64,000 nt of DNA from Chryseobacterium sp. E1 (GCA_019203745.1 CP078104.1:2020501-2084500), one strand, 5' to 3'. Positions 21,160-35,110 are shown, numbered from the stretch's first letter. The notes: generated by a model not told the origin, from the sequence alone. Translations and numbers: made by a program.

Positions 21160-22393
21160 ATGATTTCCTTTACCCCGTTACAAACATTACAAAATGTTGA
21201 GTTTAGAAATCTTCTTACCGGGAGATTTTTTATTGTTTTAGCTTTCAGAATGCTGGCCACTTTATTAGGATGGTGGGTGTATCAGCTGACAAAAGATCCT
21301 TTTTCAATAGGCCTTATCGGTCTTTCAGAAGTAATTCCTGCTGTGAGCTGTGCCTTGTATGCCGGCCATGTGATTGACATGAACGAAAAAAAAGAGATTG
21401 CTGCTCATCTGCAATTATGCTTATATTTTTCTTATAGGTCTTCTTCTGATTCCTGCATTTCTTAATGTAAGGATGCACTTTACAGGCCATCAGATCACCT
21501 ATTATATTTATGGTGTTATATTTTTTACAGGAATTGCGAGAGCCTTCATTGGCCCTATCGTTCCTTCTATGATTCCAAAATTGTAAAGAAAGAAAACCTT
21601 CCGAATGCCGTTACGCTCAACCAGGCTACTTTTTTAATCTCTTCGGTATGCGGCCATGCCATAGGTGGTATTCTTATAGGATACGTTGGCGTAAAATGGA
21701 CACTGGTTGTGATCTTATCCTTAATATTCCTTGCCTCGTTATTTTTCTGGCAGCTGAACAGGCAGCACTCGGAATATAAAAAGAAACGGTAGATGTGATG
21801 GAGAGCATGCGTGAAGGAATTTCTTATATTTTTAAAACCAAAGAAATCCTGGGGCATTGTGCCTTGATATGTTTGCTGTACTTTTCGGAGGGGCTGTTGC
21901 CATGATCCCGGTATTTGCTACTGATATCTTAAATTCCGGGGCTGAAGGATTCGGTCTGCTGAATGCTGCATCAGACATAGGATCAATGTGCATTATTACT
22001 ATTCTTTCAATTGTTCCGCTTCGTAAAAACCAGGGTAAAATACTTCTTGTTGTTGTCACCGGGTTTGGTTTGTGCATCATCGGATTCGGGTTATCCAAAC
22101 TGTATTGGCTGTCGTTTATGTTCCTTGTGATGAGCGGAATGCTGGATGGAATTTCAGTGGTAATCAGGGGTACAATTGTACAGCTGAAAACACCTGATCA
22201 TATCAGGGGACGTGTCCTGAGCGTCAACTCAATTTTCATCATGTCAAGTAATGAAATGGGACAGTTTGAAAGTGGACTTATGGCAAAGGCTCTTGGAGTA
22301 GTACGCTCCGTAGTTTTTGGTGGATGTATGACCGTTCTGGTTGCTTTAACAGTAGGAGCTACCAATCCTAAGCTGAGAAAAATGCAATATTAA
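21160..22393 (+). CDS. MFS transporter (EntS-like)
   Basis: Major facilitator superfamily efflux protein of about 410 residues and 12 predicted membrane segments, of the EntS/DHA3 type that exports siderophores or drugs. It is broken near 21415, 21585, 21790 and 21860. Seen: a helix pair at the start (FRNLLTGRFFIVLAFRMLA), LPNAVTLNQATFLISSVCGH, and DHIRGRVLSVNSIFIMSSNE, the conserved DxxRGR loop between later helices. I chose the ATG at 21160; a TTG two codons upstream is in frame. Substrate unknown. Confidence 0.85.
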
Positions 22394-22453
22394 CACACTG
22401 TTAATCAATCACCTTTAAATCCAAATCAGAATTAAAGGCAATTCAAAATAATC

Positions 22454-22488
22454 AAAATCCGGACAGATCGTTTTCTATCCGGATTTTT
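22454..22488 (+). terminator. intrinsic terminator after MFS gene
   Basis: Stem AAATCCGGA / TCCGGATTT with about a 14-base loop, followed by TTCT. The rest of 22394-22667 has nothing else. Confidence 0.75.
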
Positions 22489-22667
22489 CTTTATATCTAT
22501 TTTTTCAAAAAATATTTCACTAATTCCATTTCAAATATTCACCTAATAAGCCAAATACTTATATTATCACACAATTCCGGTTAAATAAAAAAATACCATA
22601 TCGAAAATCAAGACGCTGTTTTGATTAAATATATCTCAAAATCTTTAATTTAACGTTAATAATTTCA

Positions 22668-22675
22668 TATATTTG
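22668..22675 (+). promoter_or_regulatory. -7 promoter box before secreted helical protein
   Basis: TATATTTG, exact TAnnTTTG, 18 bases upstream of the ATG at 22694. No clear TTTG -33 box at the right spacing. Confidence 0.5.
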
Positions 22676-22693
22676 CTACAAAATATCCCCTTT

Positions 22694-23363
22694 ATGAATA
22701 AACTTTTATTTGTTTTAGGCTTCTTCATGACCGGTTTTTGGGCAAGTGCCCAGACTTTTTCAGATCAAGCTTTACAGCAGTCTGTTCAGCAAATCAATGA
22801 TGCCAAAACAGACGGTGATTATGATACTCTTTTCAATATATTTTCCGCAGCCAAAGCTTCAGAAAAATGGAAAGCAGATTATTATGCTGCAGTAGCCATG
22901 TATCTCAAGGCCCACCATTTATTAAAATATAACCCTGAAAAGTCTGCCGGCGAATCGAATGAGATCGCAAGAAAGTTTGCTACTCAGGCTCTCGCTTCAG
23001 AAAAAAACAATGGAGAAATCAATACTCTTTTGGGTCTTATTTATGCACAGAAAATCAGAACAGCAACTTCTACAAACTATCAGAAGGACCTGAAAACAGC
23101 GACTGACTATATGACAAAAAAGCAAGCGCCCAGCTAAAGAACAACCCAAGACTTACCTGTCTGAAGTATGAAGTGGCTCAGCTTTCTAATAATAAAAATG
23201 AAGCCCTGGAATTGTATTCCAAAGCAGTAAATGAATTTAATACAACTTCATCTACTTCTCCAAATTGGGGCAAGCAGTTAATTAACCCATAAAATTAAAA
23301 GAACTGAAAGAACTTTATCAGAAAAAAAGGGTGAATCCCGTTCTCAATAAAGTAATCTTTTAA
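22694..23363 (+). CDS. secreted helical (TPR-like) protein
   Basis: About 222 residues with a signal peptide (FFMTGFWASAQ). The mature part is alpha-helical with paired helices like tetratricopeptide repeats: TLFNIFSAAKASEKWKADYY, NEIARKFATQALASEKNNGE, LKYEVAQLSNNKNEALELY. Frameshifts near 23125 and 23290 split it; repaired, it ends LKELKELYQKKRVNPVLNKV. Probably periplasmic, with a scaffold role as for other TPR proteins. No catalytic motif. Its own -7 box precedes it, and the next gene starts 36 bases later. Confidence 0.65.
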
Positions 23364-23399
23364 TTGCTACAGTTTAAACATTTTTTCAAATCTTCTCTT

Positions 23400-25471
23400 A
23401 TGAAAAAACATTACTCCTTTTCTAATTATATTTTCGCATATTTTCTATGCCCAATCAGACTGCTCATCAGCTATGGCAGTTTGTGGTAACACAGATATTT
23501 CATATACTCCGGACGGCCATGGTGACACCCTGGAAACCATAGGCGGATGTCTTACAAACGAAAGATATTCAGTATGGTACACCTTTACTATTGCTACAGC
23601 CGGTACACTTACCTTTGAAATTATCCCTAATGCCATCACCGAAGACGATTATGACTTTGCCGTTTTCGGCCCTAATAAAACCTGTGCCAACAGAGGTACC
23701 CCCTTCGTGGTTCTTATGCTTCAGCAAGAGGGATCACAGGACTTAATATGACGGCTACAGACCTATGTGACCCTGTAGGAGGTGACAGATGGGCAAAATA
23801 CATGGATGTGCTGCCAGGTGAAACCTATTATCTGATAGTTAATAACCACAGTTTATCCGCAAATGGATTTAAAATGCAATGGGGTGGAACAGCTACTTTA
23901 TCTTCTCCTTTCACTGATCCTGCTGTACAGCCATATCCGTTTAACCCACCGGGGCAACCGGCAGCCAACCCTGCAGATCAAGAGAGGTAACCATCTGTAC
24001 CAATCCGGCTACTTTTGATTTCTCATCTTTATCAACAGGAATTCTTAATGGTAACCCTAATTTTGCTGTTACCTATCATACCAGTCAAAATGATGCTTTA
24101 ACGGCCAGCAACCCTATTACGGTTCCTCAGACTGTAACTACAACAGGTGTGTATTTTTACAGCATAAGCTACACAGACCCTACCAATCCTAACAACCCTA
24201 TCAATAAGTGTAGACAGACCGGTAAATTTAAATTTAAAGACGGAAAGATCAAGGCGAACAATGCAACACTGACAATGTGTAATAACAACAATGCCGGAAC
24301 AGCAACTTTTGACCTTACGACAGCAAATGTTTTTGACGACCCGACTGCAACTAAGAAATACTACAACACACTATACGACCTGAACAACGGGATCAATGAG
24401 ATCACTAATATTTATCAGTTTGTTTCTGCAGAAGGAAAAATCTATGTGAAAGTAACTTCTCAGTTCGGATGTACTGACATTGCAGAGATTACTCTGAAGT
24501 TCTATCCGCAGGTAATTGCAAAAGATGCTGATATCAGAGCTTGTTTTATAGAATCAAATCCATCTACAGGTTTATTCAATCTTGACAATGCTTCCGTTAC
24601 AACGCCTACAGCAACAACTACCAAGAGGTACTTCCCTTCATTAACAGATGCTGTAGATGCAACGAACGAAATCTTAAATCCTAAAACCTATATTGCGCCA
24701 AATGGTGTAGTATACGTAAGAGTAAGCGACAACAGAGGATGTTATGTTATTGTAAAAATAAATCTAACAGTCATTCCTCCTGTAACGTCAAGTGTTCTGG
24801 TTGACAAAATTATTTGTATAGAAGACACCACTACTCTGGATGCAGGACCTGGATTCAAGAGCTACGAATGGAGCACTGGCGCTACAACACAATCAATCAG
24901 CAATGTTGGAGTAGGCACGTATTGGGTAAAACTAAAAACAGGAGAATGTGTTGCCACTCAGACTGTAAAAGTATATCCTTCTGAACAGCCGGTTGTAACA
25001 AGCATCGACATCTCCAACACTACAGTAACCGTAAATGTTATAGGAGGAACGCCGGACTACCAGTATTCTATGGATAAGATCCAATGGCAAACTTCTAATG
25101 TATTCAACAATATTGCAAGAGGAAGCTACAAGGTATATGTAAAAGACGCTTACGACTGTGAGCCTATCGAAATAAACGTACTTGTTCCTAACCTTATCAA
25201 CATTATTACTCCAAACGGGGATGGTGTAAACGATACGGTAGATTATTCAGCGATTGCAGATAAACAAAATCTTGTATTGACTATTTTTGACCGATACGGA
25301 ACAAAAATCCACCAGGGTGATAAAACGAACGGTTATAAATGGGACGGTAAATTATCAGGCAAAAATATACCAACAGGTACATACTGGTATACCGTAACAT
25401 GGAACGAGAACAACGCAAAGAACACACCATTCAAATTCTCAGGATGGATTGTTGTAAAAAACAGAGAATAA
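23400..25471 (+). CDS. large cell-surface protein with T9SS type B sorting domain
   Basis: About 690-residue surface protein. A signal region at 23400 (MKKHYSF..., broken by a shift near 23420) leads into a jelly-roll-like N-terminal domain (CGNTDISYTPDGHGDTLETI, ERYSVWYTFTI, DDYDFAVFGP). It is followed by three repeats of about 95 residues marked by TMCNNNNAGTATFDL or similar. A SprB-like segment (GYGW-type LDAGPGFKSYEWSTGATT) precedes the type B sorting domain (NIITPNGDGVNDTVDYSA, FDRYGTKI, GTYWYTVTW). Further shifts near 23715 and 23985. Type B domains hold proteins on the cell surface, often as adhesins in gliding. Two relatives lie at 28048 and 30509. Confidence 0.82.
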
Positions 25472-25489
25472 TTTTCTTTTATCATAATT

Positions 25490-25516
25490 AAAAAGCCGCA
25501 TTCAGCGGCTTTTTTA
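25490..25516 (+). terminator. intrinsic terminator after T9SS type B surface protein gene
   Basis: Stem AAAAGCCGC / GCGGCTTTT, loop ATTCA, T tail. The following stretch to 25766 (about 250 bases, AT-rich) shows no gene. Confidence 0.9.
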
Positions 25517-25766
25517 CTTTTCAGCCACTAATAAACATCTTAATAGCATAAAGTATTTCCAGCATATCCTACTCTTAAATGATAATTTATATAAACCCTG
25601 CAGCAAGAGTAAAAAATAAAGATTAACTTTCATTGTATTCTGTTAAAAATCACCCTGTTCGGAAGTGATTTTTTTATCAACATCACGAATCTCCTGTTAA
25701 CAGCATTTTCCGAAAGACTGCGAATAATTTGTTGAATACTATTTTTTAAATATTTTTTAAATAAAC

Positions 25767-25774
25767 TATCTTTG
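25767..25774 (+). promoter_or_regulatory. -7 promoter box of dnaB, 4 bases from the ATG
   Basis: TATCTTTG, exact TAnnTTTG, only four bases (CAAC) before the dnaB ATG. Transcription would start at or next to the start codon, so the mRNA may be leaderless. Confidence 0.55.
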
Positions 25775-25778
25775 CAAC

Positions 25779-27361
25779 ATGGCGCAGAAAGAAACATTAT
25801 CATCCCTGACACACGGAAACTTTGCAAAAGAACTGTCTATTGCGGATGGAAAAATGCCTCCCAATGCAGTGGATTTCGAAAGGCTTGTAATCGGAACTTT
25901 TTGATTGACAAAAAGGACTTGACCATTCTATTGACCTTCTTACCTCTGAAGTATTTTACGATCCCAGACATCAGATCATCTTTTCCACCATCTTAAAACT
26001 CTACGAAGGAAACCATCCCGTAGACCTGATGACCATTATTCAGGAACTGAAAAAGGAAGATAAACTCAGCCAGGCCGGTGGTGATCATTACATCATTGAC
26101 CTGACCATGGGAGTAAGCTCATCTGCCCATATTGAATATCATGTACGTGTTATTCTCGAAAAATATATTTTAAGAAGCCTTATCAATGTTTCCGCCAATG
26201 TCATTGACTCTTCCTATAAAGAATCTACAGATGTTTTTGAGCTGTTGGATAAAGCAGAACAGTCATTCTTCGAAATCACCAACGGAACGATTAAGAAGGG
26301 ATTCGACACTGCCAATTCATTGGTAAAACAGGCTATTGATACAATTAAGTCTTTAAAAGATAAACAGGGACTTTCCGGAGTACCTTCAGGATTCAGGGAT
26401 GTGGATAAAGAAACAGGGGCTGGCAGAATTCCGACCTCATCATTATTGCAGCCCGTCCGGCGATGGGAAAAACAGCATTCCTTCTTTCCATGGCAAGGAA
26501 TATTGCAGTAGGACACAAAATCCCTATGGCTCTTTTCTCTCTCGAGATGGCCTCTGTACAGCTTATTACCAGAATGATTGCTTCCGAAACCAGAATTTCA
26601 TCTGAAAAACTCAGAAAAGGAACTCTGGATGATGAAGAATGGCAGAGACTTTTCTCCAACGTATCCGAACTGGAAAATGCTCCTTTATATATCGACGAAA
26701 CCCCTTCCCTTTCGATATTTGATTTCCGTGCAAAATGCAGGAGACTGGTAATGCAGCATGGGGTAAGGCTGATCATGGTAGACTACCTTCAGCTAATGAC
26801 AGCAGGTGGAGGCGGAAAAGGTGTTGGAAACCGTGAACAGGAGATTTCCATGATTTCACGTTCATTAAAAGCTATTGCCAAAGAACTGAATGTACCGGTG
26901 ATTGCTCTTTCCCAGCTTTCAAGAAGTGTGGAAACCCGCCCCGGAAAAAGACCTCAGCTTTCAGACCTTAGGGAATCCGGAGCGATTGAGCAGGATGCCG
27001 ATATTGTATCTTTCATCTTCAGACCTGAGTATTATAAAATTACCGTGTGGGATAATGATGAGGAAGGACAGGAAACCTCTACAGAAAATCAGGCTGAATT
27101 GATTATTGCCAAGCACAGGAATGGTGCCACACAGACGTCAGACTATCTTTCTTAAAACATTTTGCAAAATTCGGAGACATTGAAGCAGCTTTAGATGGTG
27201 GCGCAGGCGGAGGATATCCTTCTAATTTCGGAGAGCCAAGCGGTTTTGACAAGATTAAAACAACCATTCAGCCCGGAGCAGCATTTGATCTTCCGGACAG
27301 TTCAAAACTTTCAGGCTCATCAATGAATGATTTCGATGATGATGATGATTTTCCATTTTAA
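25779..27361 (+). CDS. dnaB: replicative DNA helicase DnaB
   Basis: Hexameric helicase of the replication fork, about 527 residues. N-terminal helical domain (LTHGNFAKELSIADGKMPPN, VDLMTIIQELKKE), linker, then the RecA-type motor: Walker A ARPAMGKTAF, MALFSLEMASVQL, Walker B IMVDYLQLMT, the ALSQLSRSVETRPGKRPQLS loop and LRESGAIEQDADIVSF. Frameshifts near 25905, 26425 and 27140 break it. The C-terminal tail is Gly- then Asp-rich and ends DDDDDFPF at 27361, similar to an SSB-type acidic tip. Start ATG 25779 fits the promoter box four bases upstream. rnhA follows 46 bases later. Confidence 0.95.
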
Positions 27362-27407
27362 GTTTTAATAGATTAAACTTAAATAATTCAATTTTTACGA
27401 AACAGTT

Positions 27408-27882
27408 TTGAGGATCAATATTTACACAGACGGAGCTTGCAGCGGAAATCCCGGAAAAGGAGGATACGGAATCCTTATGCGTGTTCCGGAAAAAACTATC
27501 AGAAAACTTTTTCAAAAGGTTTCCGGAAAACGACTAACAACAGAATGGAGCTTCTGGCTGTAATCACAGCACTTGAAAAGCTGAAGTCTTCAGAAAACGA
27601 GATTCACGTATATACAGACAGCAAATATGTTTCTGACGCAATCAACCAGAACTGGATCTCCGGATGGATCAAGAGGGGATGGAAAAATGTAAAAACCCTG
27701 ATCTCTGGAAAAAATTTGTTGAATTGTACAATAAGCATACTCCTGAAATGCATTGGATAAAAGGACATGCAGGGCATTTTGAAAATGAGCTTTGCGACAA
27801 GCTGGCTGTAGCTGCGGCAGCTTCTCAGGATCTTGAGATCGATACTTATTTTGAGGAGATTGACAGCAACTCTCTCTTCTGA
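27408..27882 (+). CDS. rnhA: ribonuclease HI
   Basis: Cleaves RNA in RNA-DNA hybrids, for example Okazaki primers and R-loops. The catalytic acidic residues are visible: Asp in [14 protein letters not shown], Glu in NRMELLAVI, Asp in [10 protein letters not shown], and the last Asp near [15 protein letters not shown]. The family's IKRGWKN handle is present. About 158 residues. Three shifts (near 27497, 27530 and 27695) break it. I use a TTG start at 27408 because the protein must begin just before INIYTDGA and no ATG is available there. Position directly after dnaB suits a shared replication role. Confidence 0.9.
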
Positions 27883-28047
27883 ATCAATTTAACACAAACA
27901 TAGAATTTAACGTATAACATTCATAATTTTATCATAAGAAATATTATTTTTTGAAAAATAATTGAAACTTTTAACAAAATTAACATTAAATACACATTTA
28001 TTGATTGGGATTTAATATCTTTACCTATTAATCTAAGTCCCAATTAA

Positions 28048-30304
28048 ATGAATAAAAATCTATTATTTTACTTATCGATTTTCTTTTTCTGCATATCGGG
28101 AAAATCTTTTTCCCAGACGTATCAGCTTACCGGAAACCCAGTGACTACTACTGGATGGACGATGGTTTCGCCTACTCAGGTAAACACAGATTTTATTCAG
28201 CTCACCCCGGATACCAATAATCAATCCGGCTCTATCAGGCTGAATGATCCTATTAATTTAAAATATTGTGACAAATGGAGAGTAGAATTTGATTTCAGAA
28301 TGGATTCCAACCAAACCTCCAACGGAGATGGAATCGCCTTCTGGTATCTTGCTAATCCGCCTGTCGCCAGTGTATTGGGATCCGGACTGGGAGTATCCCA
28401 AAACGCCGTTGGACTTATCGTAGGACTGGATACTTACAACAATACAACCACAGCAACGATGAGCAAGGTTCATGTTGCTTACGGGCAGGTTGAAAATACA
28501 ACTGATAATAATAACGTTGAATTTTTCAATGTTGCGGGAAGCTCCTTTCACTCACCGGATCTGAACACCACACAACCCTTTCAAGGCACCACCTTTAAAC
28601 ATGTTGAGGTAACTGCACAGGTAGATCCTGCGGCTCCTACAAACTGGATCTTAAAAATAACAATAGACGGTAATATAATTTGTAATCAGTCTTTTGCTCC
28701 TTCCGGAACAGCTGCTGCAATGACTGTAGGATATTTTGGGTTTTCAGCTTCCACAGGAGGGGCAAGATCAAGACATTCTATTAAAAATGTAAAAATCTAT
28801 ACTGATAAAGTTCCTATTTTACAAAACTCAGCAACTCAGTCTTTCTGCCCTAATCCTACTACCGGATACGGATCTGTAAATCTGACATCTTTCAACTCGC
28901 AATTTGTCAGCAATCCTTCAAATTATACATTTACTTATTATCCATTGGGAAGTTCTACTCCGATTGCTAATCCTGCCAACTATCAATTCAATGCAAATAC
29001 AACGGTTACTGTAGTTATTAAAGATAATGCAGGGCTGCTTTGTGACAACCCAGATGGTAAAATATTACTGGTTCTTGCACCTTTCAAGGCTGAAGACAAG
29101 ACGATTACAATGTGTAATAACAACAAAGCAGGAACAGCCATCTTTAATCTTAACTCAGCTAATGTAACCAATGTTCCGGGAGTTACTAAAAATACTATAA
29201 AACACTGAATGATCTGAATGCAGGCACCAACGAGATCATGACCCCGGATAATTATCTATCGGCACCAGGTGTAGTCTATGTAAAAGTCACAACTCCTCAG
29301 GGATGTACAGGTACGGCAAAGATTACCTTAGCTTTTTACCCTGACACTCCTGTAAAAGAAGCTACACTCAAGTCATGCTTCATTGAGAATAATGTTTCAA
29401 GCGCCATCTTTAACCTGACAACCGCAGATGTAACTTCTTTAACGAGCGGTGTCACCAAAAAGTATTACACTACAGTTGCCAATGCATTGAACGGAACCAA
29501 TGAGATCATCAATTTCCTTCAGTATACCTCTACAAGCACAGCCGTATATGCAAAAGTAACAGATGCCAACGGATGTTTTAACATTGCTAAAATTAATCTG
29601 GCAGTACTCCCTCCCGTTCCGTCTGCAATTTTGAAAGACAAGACAATTTGCATCGGGGATAAAACAGATCTGGATGCAGGTCCCGGTTTCGATGGTTATG
29701 AATGGAGTACCGGCGAGACAACATCATCTATAAAAGATGTCGGAGTAGGCCTTTACTGGGTGAAACTTAAGACAGGAAACTGTATTACAACCCAAATGGT
29801 AAAGGTAAATCCGTCTCCTAATCCGGTCATATCAAGCATTGATATTGATAACAATACGATTACTGTAAATGTTTCAGGAGGAACATCTCCTTATCAGTAT
29901 TCTTTAGATGGAATAAAATGGCAGACTTCCAATATATTTACAGGTCTGGCCAGAGGTGAGATAAGGGTTTTCGTAAAAGATTTCTACAACTGCCCTCCGG
30001 TTGAAGTTCAGATTACAGTTCCTAATCTGATCAATGCCATTACCCCTAACGGAGATAACATCAATGACTTTATTGATTATTCTGCACTGGCTTATAAGAA
30101 AAATCTCATATTCACAGTATATGACAGATATGCAATAAGCTTTATGAAGCGAATAAAATGAGAAATTTCACCTGGGACGGAACAGCATCAGGTAAAAAAG
30201 TACTGACAGGCACATACTGGTACACCATCTCATGGAATGAAAACAATAAGAACAACACTGAAACCAAATACTCTGGTTGGGTATTGGTAAAAAACAGAGA
30301 ATAA
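28048..30304 (+). CDS. L-type lectin surface protein with T9SS type B sorting domain
   Basis: About 750-residue surface protein. Signal peptide (FFCISGKSFSQ), then an L-type (legume-like) lectin domain of about 230 residues with WRVEFDFRMDSN, GDGIAFWYLANPP, VGLIVGLDTYNN and HSPDLN. Repeats marked MCNNNKAGTAIFNL and CFIENN follow, then the segment LDAGPGFDGYEWSTGETTSS and the type B sorting domain (NAITPNGDNINDFIDYSA, end at 30304). Shifts near 29195 and 30135. The lectin half suggests binding of carbohydrates on surfaces, cells or polysaccharide. The downstream paralog at 30509 is closely similar. Confidence 0.85.
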
Positions 30305-30311
30305 ACACGTT

Positions 30312-30350
30312 ACATCAAAACTACCTCTTCAGTCGGGGTAGTTTTGATGT
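30312..30350 (+). terminator. intrinsic terminator after first lectin gene
   Basis: Perfect 14-base stem ACATCAAAACTACC / GGTAGTTTTGATGT with an 11-base loop. Confidence 0.8.
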
Positions 30351-30508
30351 TAAAATATGAACTCATTGAGCTGAATAAACTTTTGATTTTGCTTCAGCTG
30401 CATTCAACCATATCTTCATATCAAAAAATAGATCCATAATAATCAAATAGTTACATGAAAATAAATTGAATATCAAGTAAAAATAAATTAATACCACAAT
30501 CAACCATT

Positions 30509-32758
30509 ATGAAAAAAGATATACTCATTTTTTTACTGGCTGTTTCACTCTGCCTTCCGGGAAAATTCCTTTCCCAAACCTACCAACTTACCGGAAATCC
30601 GGTTAATACTACAGGATGGGACCTGGTTTCGATGCTGTAGTAAGTACAGACTTTATCAGACTGACTACCGACCAGACAAGTAAATACGGGGCAATAAAAC
30701 TGGCCACCCCTATCACCCTAAGCTATTGTGACAAATGGAAAGTGGAATTCGATTTCAGAATTGACGGAAACGGAACCACACAATTCGGAAGAGGTGACGG
30801 CTTCACATTCTGGTACCTGGCCAATCCACCTACAGGATTTGTATCAGGAGGAGGGCTAGGAATCCCCGCCAATGCATCAGGGCTGATGGTAGGCTTTGAT
30901 ATTTTCAACAATACAACTGAAGGCCAGATGAGTAAGGTGCACATTCTGTATGGAACCAATAATACCGCCGGCAACAATATTGAATTCAACAACACACCTG
31001 GAAGCACCTTTCATTCTCCAGACCTGAATCCTACCAAACCATTTGTATCAGATATCTACCGACATGTAGAAGTAAACGGGGAAACAGATCTTACCAATCC
31101 ATCCAACTGGATCATTAAGGTAAGAAACGGTATACTTGTTGTTGACCAGTCTTTTGCCCCTTCAGGCGGTGCAGTAGGAATGTCCCAGGGTATTTTGGCT
31201 TTTCTGCAGCTACAGGAGGTGCAAGTGCGAGACATTCTATAAAAAATGCCAAAGTATTTGTAGATAAGGTTCCGATTTTAAATGCAACAGTCACTCCGTT
31301 TGTATGTACGAATCCGGCTACAGGAAACGGTGTAGTAGATCTTACTGCTTTCAATGCTCAATTTGTCAATAACCCGGCAAATTATACTTTCACTTATTAT
31401 GTATTGGGAAGCTCTACTCCTATTGCGAATCCGGCAAGTTTTCAATATTCAGGAAATACAACCATCAAAGTAGTCATTAAAGATCCTACGTCAACTCTTT
31501 GTGATAATGGCGACGGAATCATTCAGCTCAACCCGACTCCGTTTGCAGCTACCAATGCTACACTCACAGGCTGTAATAATAACAATGCAGGTACAGCAAC
31601 ATTTGATCTCAACTCCGCCGCTGTTACTACACTTACAGGAGTAACGAAAGAATTCTATCCTACTTTACGACCTGAATAACGGAACCAATCAGATCACCAA
31701 TCCTTATGCTTATGCATCTGCAGCAGCCACCATTTACGTAAAGGTCACTACTGCCCAAGGGTGTGTAAGCACTGCAAAAATAACGCTGAACATTCATCCT
31801 ACGGTTGCGGTAAATAATACAGAAATAAAATCCTGCTTTATTGAAACCAATCCGTCTACAGCCTCTTTTAATCTTACAGGTGCTGTAGTTTCGCAAAACG
31901 GAATGACTAAAGAATACTACCCTTCTTTAACCGATGCAATTAATGGAACCAATAAAATTGCAAATCCCGCAGCTTATATCGCACCTAATGGAGTAGCTTA
32001 CATAAAAGTTTTTAATACGAACGGATGTTATTCGATTGCAAAAGTGACTTTAACTGTAATTGCCCCGGTGCTGTCCAGAATACTGATCGACAAAACCATC
32101 TGTATGGAAAGCAAAACAACCCTTGATGCCGGGGCTGGTTTCAAAAGCTACGAATGGAGCACGGGAGCCACTACTCAAAGTATCAAAGATGTGGGGTAGG
32201 CACTTATTGGGTAAAACTCAAAACAGGAGAGTGTATTGCCCTGCAGACCGTAACGGTGTATGCTTCTGAAAATCCGGTAATCAGCAATATTGATATATCA
32301 GGAAGCACTGTAACAGTGTATGTAAACGGCGGAACTCCTCCTTACCAATATTCACTGGACAATATTAACTGGCAGGAATCCAATGTATTCACCCATGTAG
32401 CAAGAGGAGAAGCTAAAGTATTCGTAAAAGACAGCTATAACTGTACTCCTATTCAGGTTGATATCACTGTACCTAATCTGATCAACGTAATCACTCCGAA
32501 CGATGACGGAATCAATGATTTTGTTGATTATTCAGCCCTTTCAGGCAAGCAAAACCTGGAAATAGGAATCTTTGACAGATATGGTTACAAGATATTCCAG
32601 GCAGATAAAAGCAATGGCTACAAATGGAACGGAACCACCAATACCAGCAAAAAGTTCCTACAGGTAACTACTGGTATTCTATTTCATGGAAAGAAAACAA
32701 TAAAAACAGCACTCCGATAACATTCTCAGGCTGGATTGTTGTAAAAAACAGAGATTAA
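30509..32758 (+). CDS. L-type lectin surface protein with T9SS type B sorting domain (paralog)
   Basis: Tandem paralog of the gene at 28048 with the same order: signal peptide (LCLPGKFLSQ), shared TYQLTGNPV-TTGW start, lectin domain (WKVEFDFRIDGNG, GDGFTFWYLANPP, HSPDLNPTKPF), repeats (GCNNNNAGTATFDL, CFIETNPSTASFNL), LDAGAGFKSYEWSTGATT, and type B sorting domain (NVITPNDDGINDFVDYSA). About 750 residues. Shifts near 30630, 31195, 31665, 32190 and 32655. It ends WIVVKNRD, as do its relatives. Divergence within the lectin loops could give different sugar specificity, which is inference. Confidence 0.85.
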
Positions 32759-32783
32759 TTACACATTCCATCCTCATCAAAAG

Positions 32784-32814
32784 AATCACCCTGCCAGCCG
32801 GGGTGATTTTTTTA
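32784..32814 (+). terminator. intrinsic terminator after second lectin gene
   Basis: Stem AATCACCC / GGGTGATT with T run. Confidence 0.8.
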
Positions 32815-32869
32815 TATTCAGCCCGGGGAGATATTTCATTTTAAAGAGTCTTTATTCATATTCAATTCT

Positions 32870-32877
32870 TAAATTTG
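32870..32877 (+). promoter_or_regulatory. -7 promoter box of the nitroreductase gene, 4 bases from the ATG
   Basis: TAAATTTG, exact TAnnTTTG, four bases before the ATG at 32882. As with dnaB, this leaves almost no leader. Confidence 0.55.
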
Positions 32878-32881
32878 TGCT

Positions 32882-33509
32882 ATGAATTATTTGGAAGCTT
32901 TAAGCAGAAGATATTCTGTGAAAAAATTTAATAATCAAATCATTCCTCAGGAAACCCTTCACAATATTCTTGAGTCAGGAAAACTGTCTGCCAGTTCTCT
33001 GGGACTTCAGCCCTACAAAATCATCGTTGTAGAGAGTGAGGAAATGAAACAGAAACTGATTCCGGCTTTTTATAATCCCTCCCAGATATCTACATGCTCC
33101 CATCTTATTGTTATCATTTCAAAAAAAAAGTATTGAGGACAACTATATCCGTGGGTATTTTAATCATATTTCTGAAGTAAGGGAAACTCCTATTGAAAAG
33201 CTTGACCCTTTCAGAAACAGCATCAATCAGCACATTCATCAGAAAACACAGGATGAAATTTTCAACTGGGCAGAAAAACAGTCTTATATCGTATTAGCCA
33301 ATCTTATGTATGCTGCTGCGATCGAAAATATAGACTCATGCCCTATGGAAGGCTTCCGGCAGGATGTTATAGAAGAAATTCTGAGCGTCAACCCCGAAAC
33401 AGAAAAAGTAACCGTCACCCTCGCTTTAGGCTACCGATCTGAGGAAGATCCTTTCCAACACCTGAAAAAAGTAAGAAAACCAAACGAAAAATTGTTTAAA
33501 TTTATTTAA
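32882..33509 (+). CDS. NAD(P)H-dependent nitroreductase (NfsB-like)
   Basis: FMN-dependent oxidoreductase of the nitroreductase family, about 209 residues. Seen: the FMN-binding start RRYSVKKFN, SASSLGLQPYKIIVVE, an Ala-rich helix (YIVLANLMYAAAIENIDSCPMEGF), and a C-terminal TLALGYRSEEDPF. One frameshift in the A-run near 33125 splits it. It lies upstream of nadB on the same strand with 30 bases between, perhaps one transcript. Substrate (nitro compounds, quinones or flavins) cannot be told from sequence. Confidence 0.9.
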
Positions 33510-33539
33510 TATTTAAACGATTGTACCTAAAGTAAGCAT

Positions 33540-35110
<1,571 letters not shown>

